Origin: Rhodanobacteraceae bacterium ZG21-1
GTDB taxonomy: Bacteria; Pseudomonadota; Gammaproteobacteria; Xanthomonadales; Rhodanobacteraceae
Direction of reading: 5' to 3'
Assembly: GCA_021390615.1 (NCBI GenBank)
Contig: JAJEJU010000022.1
Span: forward strand, 248,001-312,000
DNA length: 64,000 bases
Part shown: piece by piece, positions 59,499-64,000 of the stretch
Layout of the letters: the number at the start of each line of letters is the position of its first letter
How positions within the stretch are numbered: position 1 is the first letter of the stretch
Program-made: the position numbers and the translations under genes
Notes under the pieces: generated by a model
The model's input: the letters and a program-made list of their open reading frames with translations, nothing else
Told to the model about the DNA's origin: nothing
Database searches by the model: none

Positions 59499-59704
59499 GC
59501 AACCTTCCCCGCCTTTTGGAGACTCGTAGCGAGCGTCGCAGCGCAGAGCAGGTATGGCGCGCCACGCCGCCGGCGAACGATCCGGTGAAGCCGGTGGAGT
59601 TCGAGTATCGGCCACTCGGCAAGTTCCTTTTCCGCTCCGTCATCGCGGCGACGCTGATCGTCGTCGCCCTCCAGTTCTACTTGAACGCGCGGGGGCATGT
59701 ATGA
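59495..59704 (+). CDS. Small single-helix membrane protein
   Basis: A 69-residue protein with a basic, Pro-rich N-terminal part and a C-terminal membrane helix (FLFRSVIAATLIVVALQFYL). Four-base overlaps with both neighbours. Unknown function. Confidence 0.6.
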   Translation: MSNLPRLLETRSERRSAEQVWRATPPANDPVKPVEFEYRPLGKFLFRSVIAATLIVVALQFYLNARGHV

Positions 59705-59937
59705 GCGCGCAGAGCTACCGAGTGATGAATTTCACCGATGCCGATGAAATCAGGATCGAGCAGGGCGGTGGCCATGGCCGCATTGCACATCTCGTGGGGA
59801 TCTTTCAGGACGCCGGCTCAATGCGCTTTCAGCACGACATGACGCCCGACCAGGCGCGGCTTGCTGCATCAGCACTTCTCGCACTCGCTGACGAAGCCGA
59901 CAGGCTCAACGCTGCGGCGAAGGCGGTGCACTCATGA
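59701..59937 (+). CDS. Small phage protein
   Basis: A 78-residue protein (SYRVMNFTDADEIRIEQGGG, MRFQHDMTPDQARLAASALL). The ATG at 59701 overlaps the previous stop. Strand-rich start and helical end; no family recognised. Confidence 0.6.
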   Translation: MSAQSYRVMNFTDADEIRIEQGGGHGRIAHLVGIFQDAGSMRFQHDMTPDQARLAASALLALADEADRLNAAAKAVHS

Positions 59938-60188
59938 GCGCGCCGGTGGATGTGCTGTCGATCATGAGGGCCGTCGCTGAGTTCGGCGTATCAGCACCGG
60001 AGTGGCACGACATGCCGAAGGCATGCGAAGCGGTAGCCGAGCTGATCAATGCGGCAAAGTCGGCGCGCGAGGTACTCGGCACGATCTACGGCAAGTACCA
60101 GCGCAAGATCGGACCTTATGCCGCGCAGGCAAATAGCGCTGACTGGGCATTGCACACTGCCCTCGCCCGCATCGGAGGTGCCCAGTGA
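59934..60188 (+). CDS. Small helical phage protein
   Basis: An 84-residue protein (VDVLSIMRAVAEFGVSAPEW, CEAVAELINAAKSAREVLGT) overlapping both neighbours by four bases. Unknown function. Confidence 0.58.
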   Translation: MSAPVDVLSIMRAVAEFGVSAPEWHDMPKACEAVAELINAAKSAREVLGTIYGKYQRKIGPYAAQANSADWALHTALARIGGAQ

Positions 60189-60505
60189 GCTTCGATCACG
60201 GCATCCTCAATGTCCCCCTTAGCAAGCGCGGGAACATTGATCGCGAAATTGATCGCTACAAAGCCGAGCAGTACAGGCTAGAAAAACATCAAGCGCGCGA
60301 AGCAAAGGCGCTTTCGAAAGCCAAGCGCGCCGAAGCTTTGGAGCTGATCGCACGGGTCAGTGACGCCCGCTTTGCGGAGATCGGCAAGCCGCACCGCATG
60401 ACCGCTCGCCAAGCGCGAAAGAAGTTTCTAAGCATGGCCGGCCTCAACGCAGCGCTCGTAATCCGGGTGCTTCGCAAAGAACTCGGACTGGAGTCGAATT
60501 CATGA
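60185..60505 (+). CDS. Basic helical phage protein with GTG start
   Basis: A 106-residue Lys/Arg-rich protein (RYKAEQYRLEKHQAREAKAL, AKRAEALELIARVSDARFAE). The GTG at 60185 overlaps the previous stop; GGAGG lies nine bases upstream. The basic charge may indicate nucleic-acid binding. Unknown function. Confidence 0.58.
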   Translation: MSFDHGILNVPLSKRGNIDREIDRYKAEQYRLEKHQAREAKALSKAKRAEALELIARVSDARFAEIGKPHRMTARQARKKFLSMAGLNAALVIRVLRKELGLESNS

Positions 60506-60753
60506 GCGCTCAGACGAAGCCGTCGCTGGAACGGATGCGGCTTGAGCATGAAGCATGGATAGCAAATTGGAAGGCGTCCGGGCGCAATGCGCGTGGTTAC
60601 TCCGCTCCTTGCTGCCATAGGCGTATCGAGACGGCCGCACCGTCGAATGGCGAGACGTGGGACTCGTTTGTGACCTGTCCGCACTGCGGAAGCCTGCACT
60701 TTAAGTTCGTGACTGCGAAGTCCGTCCGCGCACGCATCGGGGTAATCAAATGA
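60502..60753 (+). CDS. Small phage protein with zinc-binding Cys pairs
   Basis: An 83-residue protein with APCCHRR and VTCPHCGSLHFKF, a treble-clef or zinc-ribbon-like arrangement. ATGA overlaps both neighbours. Unknown function. Confidence 0.6.
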   Translation: MSAQTKPSLERMRLEHEAWIANWKASGRNARGYSAPCCHRRIETAAPSNGETWDSFVTCPHCGSLHFKFVTAKSVRARIGVIK

Positions 60754-61130
60754 TCGCCATGCCGCTGCATTGGCAAGAGCCGGCCGAAGACATGTCGCTT
60801 CCGAGCGAAGCCGCAGTCGAGCGTGCGGAAATCGACATCGCTCACGATCGCGAGAAGGTTGCCGAGCTGCTGTTCGATGACGGCTCGGAGTTGATCGATG
60901 CGCTGAACGTCGTCTCATACAGCGTGCAGGCATGGCCGATCATCGAGCGAATGGCCGCAGGTCTTCCGGTCAGTGAGGAACAGCGATCGATGTTTCCGAA
61001 TTTCTTCCGCTCGCTTAAGCCATGGATGCTCCGCTGCGATGTGTTGATCCGCGAGGCGGCAGTCCAGCACGTTCAGGATGAGATCGACCAGGCTAAGTAC
61101 GACATGCAATACGCACGCGACTACGACTAA
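60750..61130 (+). CDS. Phage protein of unknown function
   Basis: A 126-residue acidic, helical protein (EAAVERAEIDIAHDREKVAE, LLFDDGSELIDALNVVSYSV, VQHVQDEIDQAKYDMQYARD). It overlaps the previous gene by four bases and is followed by an 80-base gap. No family recognised. Confidence 0.58.
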   Translation: MIAMPLHWQEPAEDMSLPSEAAVERAEIDIAHDREKVAELLFDDGSELIDALNVVSYSVQAWPIIERMAAGLPVSEEQRSMFPNFFRSLKPWMLRCDVLIREAAVQHVQDEIDQAKYDMQYARDYD

Positions 61131-61209
61131 ACGTTTCGCCGGCCACGTCCGCTAACCCTCCCTCCCGCATCCCCTGGTGGGCGTGGTCGGCACCTACTGA
61201 GGATTAATC

Positions 61210-61500
61210 ATGAGAACTGAAGGTTACCAACTGCCAGGCGAGACCTACGAACAGTATCAGGCGCGCATGCAGGCGCGCATGCGCGAAATCAAAAAGCGTA
61301 GGCAGACCGAAGATTCCAACAACTCATATTACTCGCCCATGCCGTATATCGACAACACGGTTTTCACCTCGCCGGCCGACACATCCAGTTCTTCAGGCTG
61401 CTCAGTCGATACATCGAGTAGTTCATTGAGCAGTTCGTGCGACACCTTCGCTGGTGGTGGAGGTGATTTCGGCGGTGGTGGATCGTCAGGTAGTTGGTAA
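61210..61500 (+). CDS. Phage protein with Ser/Cys/Gly-rich tail
   Basis: A 96-residue protein: a helical basic N-terminus (YEQYQARMQARMREIKKRRQ), then a Ser-rich, Cys-containing stretch and a glycine end (GGGGDFGGGGSSGSW). Proteins ending in GGGG.FGGGG.SG.W are frequent on phages and near membrane or structural genes. Function unknown. Confidence 0.62.
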   Translation: MRTEGYQLPGETYEQYQARMQARMREIKKRRQTEDSNNSYYSPMPYIDNTVFTSPADTSSSSGCSVDTSSSSLSSSCDTFAGGGGDFGGGGSSGSW

Positions 61501-61721
61501 GTCTCGCCGCCCCGTCGAGTAGCACGGGGCACAAGTGAGGTGGTTGGTAGGACGCATAGAACGAGTAACACCTCTGACTCGCGCCTAGCTAGCCCCAGCC
61601 ACCTCACTTGTACGGCAGTGCCGCGTGGCCGCGCAGAGTCACAGCAAATGCATGCGTGACGCACATGCCACTGCCACCCTACACAACACTGAGCGCGGCG
61701 GTTAGCGCGCAAGGAATTGAG
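61501..61721. ncRNA. Structured intergenic region, possible RNA element
   Basis: A 15-base inverted repeat (ACAAGTGAGGTGGTT at 61531-61545 and AGCCACCTCACTTGT at 61597-61611, one mismatch allowing a G-U pair) encloses 51 bases. Further on, GGCAGTG (61615) pairs with CACTGCC (61670). No protein frame fits. This may be a regulatory RNA fold, an origin element or a decayed gene. Confidence 0.35.
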
Positions 61722-61814
61722 ATGAATCCGGCAGATATCCCGGTTAGCGACTCAGAGAAATACGCAGCCGAGCAATCGGCGCCTGAAGCATCAGAACAGA
61801 CCGATGAGGGTTGA
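61722..61814 (+). CDS. Very short acidic protein before ERF
   Basis: A 30-residue frame (MNPADIPVSDSEKYAAEQSA...) with AAGGAATTGAG before ATG and a stop two bases before the ERF start. Acidic, disordered. Placement and ribosome-binding site support translation, possibly mainly to couple to ERF. Confidence 0.45.
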   Translation: MNPADIPVSDSEKYAAEQSAPEASEQTDEG

Positions 61815-61816
61815 GC

Positions 61817-62509
61817 ATGAACGTCTACCAGGCCATCAATGCCGTGCAGAAAGATCTAGCCGCAAAAGGCATCGGGAAGAACGATACGAACACGTATGAC
61901 AACTACAAGTTCCGTGGCATTGACGCCGTCTACAACGCGCTGTCTCCACTGCTTGCGAAGCATGGACTGTGTGTGCTCCCTCGCATGCTGCATCGCGAAG
62001 TCATCGAACGCACAGCTAAAGGCGGCAATGCGCTGTTCTACGTCACCGTCGATGCTGAATTCGACTTCGTGTGCGCCGAGGATGGCAGCAAGCACACTGT
62101 TAAGACGTTTGGCGAGGCGATGGACCGTGGCGACAAGGCGACGAACAAGGCCATGAGTGCCGCCTACAAGTACGCCGCGTTTCAGGCCTTCGCGATCCCC
62201 ACGGAGGGCGACAACGATGCGGATGCATCCAGTCATGAGGTGAAGTCATTGCCAGCTGGTCGGCCGTTAGATGGCGCGTGGGAAGGCATCGGCGAGGACG
62301 AACAAGCCTTCCTGCTGAAAGTTTCGGATCGAGTCGCCGAGCTTCTCGACTCAGGCGAGCCTTCACTGGCTCAGGAGCATATCGAAGGCCAGCGACTCAA
62401 TAGCGAGGAGAAGATGGCGCTGTGGACGCGCTTCAATTCCAAGCAGCGTTCGGCTCTCAAGAAGGCCGCACAAGAACAGAAGGCTAAGAAGATGGAGCGG
62501 GCCGCATGA
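61817..62509 (+). CDS. erf: ERF-family single-strand annealing protein
   Basis: A 230-residue recombinase: VYQAINAVQKDLAAKGIGKN, YKFRGIDAVYNALSPLLAKH, FGEAMDRGDKATNKAMSAAY, KYAAFQAFAIPTE are ERF hallmarks. Then comes a Lys/Glu-rich C-terminal region (EKMALWTRFNSKQRSALKKA). ERF anneals complementary single strands and, in P22, circularises the infecting genome. A TTG six bases upstream is in frame, but GAGGG is at the right distance only for this ATG. Confidence 0.9.
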   Translation: MNVYQAINAVQKDLAAKGIGKNDTNTYDNYKFRGIDAVYNALSPLLAKHGLCVLPRMLHREVIERTAKGGNALFYVTVDAEFDFVCAEDGSKHTVKTFGEAMDRGDKATNKAMSAAYKYAAFQAFAIPTEGDNDADASSHEVKSLPAGRPLDGAWEGIGEDEQAFLLKVSDRVAELLDSGEPSLAQEHIEGQRLNSEEKMALWTRFNSKQRSALKKAAQEQKAKKMERAA

Positions 62510-62787
62510 GCCAGCAATACGACAACACGAACAAGGGCGTTCTCTTCGTCAACGATCGCAAAGACTCAGAGTCACACCCTGATCTGAAGGGCTCGATCAA
62601 CATCGACGGCAAGGAATACTGGCTGTCTGCATGGAACGCACAGACGAGCAAAGGCGAGACGCTCCGTCTATCGGTTAAGCCCAAGGAAGCGCATGCCAAG
62701 AGCGACAAGCGTTCGTCGGTCAACTCATATCGCAATCGCCGTGACGCGCCGCAGTCTAGCGCTCCGGAAGACGATATTCCGTGGTGA
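62506..62787 (+). CDS. Small protein with SSB-like acidic C-terminal tip
   Basis: A 93-residue protein with an OB-like core (NKGVLFVNDRKDSESHPDLK, GSINIDGKEYWLSAWNAQTS, GETLRLSVKPKEA), a basic disordered linker and the terminal sequence PEDDIPW. This closely resembles the DDDIPF tip by which SSB recruits repair proteins. The start overlaps the ERF stop by four bases. A partner or substitute for SSB in ERF recombination is likely. Confidence 0.72.
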   Translation: MSQQYDNTNKGVLFVNDRKDSESHPDLKGSINIDGKEYWLSAWNAQTSKGETLRLSVKPKEAHAKSDKRSSVNSYRNRRDAPQSSAPEDDIPW

Positions 62788-62806
62788 ACGCATCGAGGAT
62801 CGCAGC

Positions 62807-63502
62807 ATGAATCCGCAATGTGAAGCCGAGCAGAGCGAGTTTCAGAAGGCGTGGCTTTCAGCAGCCAAGACCGGGATCTTGCACAAGGGCGTCTGGAAAG
62901 CCGCGCGCCGGCAGCCGAGCGTGCCGGTGGAGAAGTTGAAGGCGCTCAAGATTCACACATACACCGAAGCAACGGCGTTCTCCTATGAAGTCATCCAAAT
63001 AGTTTTCAAGGATGACTTGGACAAGCTCATCGCCGATAGCGGCAACGTGCAGCCGAGCGTGCAAGCAGTTGCGTGCATATGGACCAAAGATGAGTGCGGC
63101 GTCTATGACACGTCTTGCGGCGGTCGTTTCAGCATTGCAGTCGACACGCCAGCCGAAAACGACATGAAATTCTGCCCATATTGTGGAGCTGCACTCATCG
63201 CCGAGCACGGCAACGTGCGGCCTAGCGTGCCGGATACAGATGCTTATACGAAGCGCGAAGTGAAGATAGATATCGACGGCAAGGCATTCGTTGCCGTCAT
63301 CCGAACTTACACAAAGGGTCAATTTGTACATCGCATCTTTCAGACTGTGATCCGCAAGCCAGGGCAACATCCAGACCGGCGACAAATCTTTCCAGCTCTA
63401 CGATTGACCTCAAATGCTAGGGCCATTCTTGCAGAGCTTGGCGCAGACGAGCTCGGATACATCGACATCGCCGAGCACGCCGGCAAGGGCGGTGAGTCGT
63501 GA
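62807..63502 (+). CDS. Phage protein with zinc-ribbon segment
   Basis: A 231-residue soluble protein. In the middle are CIWTKDECGVYDTSCGG and FCPYCGAALIAEHGN, a four-Cys ribbon typical of short phage proteins. Two AEHGNV/ADSGNVQPSV-like repeats flank it (residues about 77-85 and 137-146). The N-terminus is helical and the C-terminus ends in IDIAEHAGKGGES. GAGGAT precedes ATG 62807. Function unknown. Confidence 0.6.
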   Translation: MNPQCEAEQSEFQKAWLSAAKTGILHKGVWKAARRQPSVPVEKLKALKIHTYTEATAFSYEVIQIVFKDDLDKLIADSGNVQPSVQAVACIWTKDECGVYDTSCGGRFSIAVDTPAENDMKFCPYCGAALIAEHGNVRPSVPDTDAYTKREVKIDIDGKAFVAVIRTYTKGQFVHRIFQTVIRKPGQHPDRRQIFPALRLTSNARAILAELGADELGYIDIAEHAGKGGES

Positions 63503-63723
63503 GCATGGAATACATCCGCAAGACTTATGGAGTGCCGGCGAAGCGTTGGGGCCGCATCGAATATACCGGCGATGAGACGCCAAAATTCGGAACTATTGTC
63601 GGCGCAGATCGTCACGCAGCTTTGCTTCGCGTCAGGCTTGACGGTAGCAAGCGCATCCGATCATTCCATCCGACTTGGAAAATCCGCTATCTCGCTGCAG
63701 ACAGCGGCAAGGGCGGTGCGTGA
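63499..63723 (+). CDS. Small phage protein
   Basis: A 74-residue protein (MEYIRKTYGVPAKRWGRIEY, GTIVGADRHAALLRVRLDGS, FHPTWKIRYL) of a common short phage family with an SH3-like strand pattern. The GTG at 63499 overlaps the previous stop and fits the GTGAGC starts used in this operon; ATG at 63505 is an alternative. Confidence 0.65.
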   Translation: MSMEYIRKTYGVPAKRWGRIEYTGDETPKFGTIVGADRHAALLRVRLDGSKRIRSFHPTWKIRYLAADSGKGGA

Positions 63724-63734
63724 TGCAACTTAGT

Positions 63735-64000
63735 CTAGGGCTCGTTCCCTCCAGTGAAATTCATGTCATCCCAAGGCCTAGTTGGCTCCCACACTTGATA
63801 GGCAAGCGACGGATTGTTGGTGAGTCGTCGAACTCGATCTATTCCAATGGGAACTTCTCGATCATGGTCGCCGGGCTCTTCCCCGGCAAAGATCACAAAA
63901 AGGCTCTGGTCAGGCAATTTCATGTAGATGCCCCACTTCCGAACGGGTTCGCCTTGCTCATCCAGGCCAGCATCGTCATGAATAATGAATCGGTCTGCCG
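63735..64000 (-). CDS. Partial protein running off the right edge
   Basis: The minus strand is open from the right edge to a stop at 63735, giving at least 87 residues (DRFIIHDDAGLDEQGEPVRK, LFVIFAGEEPGDHDREVPIG, VWEPTRPWDDMNFTGGNEP). An internal ATG at 63923 is not the natural start, since the upstream sequence stays open and protein-like. It is convergent with the rightward operon. No family recognised. Confidence 0.55.
   Translation of the reverse strand, partial: ADRFIIHDDAGLDEQGEPVRKWGIYMKLPDQSLFVIFAGEEPGDHDREVPIGIDRVRRLTNNPSLAYQVWEPTRPWDDMNFTGGNEP

Noticed and set aside
59196-59615. Cys/Gly/Pro-rich minus-strand frame over the repeat tract
   Set aside because: Artefact of the nine-base repeat, which keeps nearly every frame open.

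Overview
The window joins a bacterial chromosome segment (about 1-26 kb) to most of an integrated podovirus-like prophage (about 27.2 kb to the right edge). The chromosomal part is GC-rich. It carries a Tad/Flp-type pilus protein, a tryptophanyl-tRNA synthetase with an extra C-terminal domain, and a toxin bearing an XVIPCD domain, the signal used by Xanthomonadales type IV secretion systems that kill other bacteria. Together these suggest a gammaproteobacterium of the order Xanthomonadales, plausibly Rhodanobacteraceae (Dyella/Rhodanobacter-like). The genus is inference; no rRNA or marker gene is present to settle it. Chromosomal layout: a TadG-like pilus-associated protein; a DUF2968 protein; a small membrane protein followed by trpS; arginase; a membrane-anchored lytic transglycosylase; a divergent ArsR regulator / SDR oxidoreductase pair and a divergent FAD monooxygenase / PadR regulator pair, each with repeated operator-like palindromes between the two genes; a secreted DNA/RNA non-specific nuclease; several small secreted proteins; a three-gene unit with an SPFH (band 7) protein, a helical protein and a membrane protein ending in an L7/L12-like domain; a HIT hydrolase; the XVIPCD peptidoglycan-degrading effector with an upstream periplasmic immunity protein; and a MASE1 sensor with a degenerate kinase. 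At 26.5-27.2 kb a decayed DUF4102-type integrase, its arm-type repeats, a terminator and the displaced 3' part of a tRNA-Thr(UGU) gene mark an integration hot spot used at least twice. To the right lies the prophage. Its late genes run leftwards on the minus strand. In transcription order they are: Cro-like repressor, small early proteins, replication protein, NinB, HNH protein, VRR-NUC nuclease, small and large terminase, portal, scaffold, P22-type coat, gp4-like and gp10-like connector proteins, tail fibres, three DNA-ejection proteins, glycine-rich tail fibre, holin, SAR-type endolysin, and nested Rz/Rz1 spanins. This is a short-tailed (podovirus) head-tail module with no tape measure, sheath or tail-tube genes. 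Inside it sit genes that are not ordinary virion parts: two separate GroES-like co-chaperonins, a PurD-like ATP-grasp ligase, an Asp/Asn beta-hydroxylase-type 2-oxoglutarate dioxygenase, and a plus-strand membrane-protein moron. The immunity region (56-57 kb) has a CI-like repressor whose C-terminal S24 fold lacks the catalytic Ser and Lys, divergent from a probably leaderless cro. Operators of the form ACCGT-T-ACGGT occur there and again at a strong early-rightward promoter at 58.5 kb. Between them is a P63C-domain moron with its own palindromic operator. The rightward early operon (58.6-63.7 kb) encodes many small proteins, an ERF single-strand annealing protein and a small protein with an SSB-like acidic tail. 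The prophage's own integrase and second attachment site should lie beyond the right edge.
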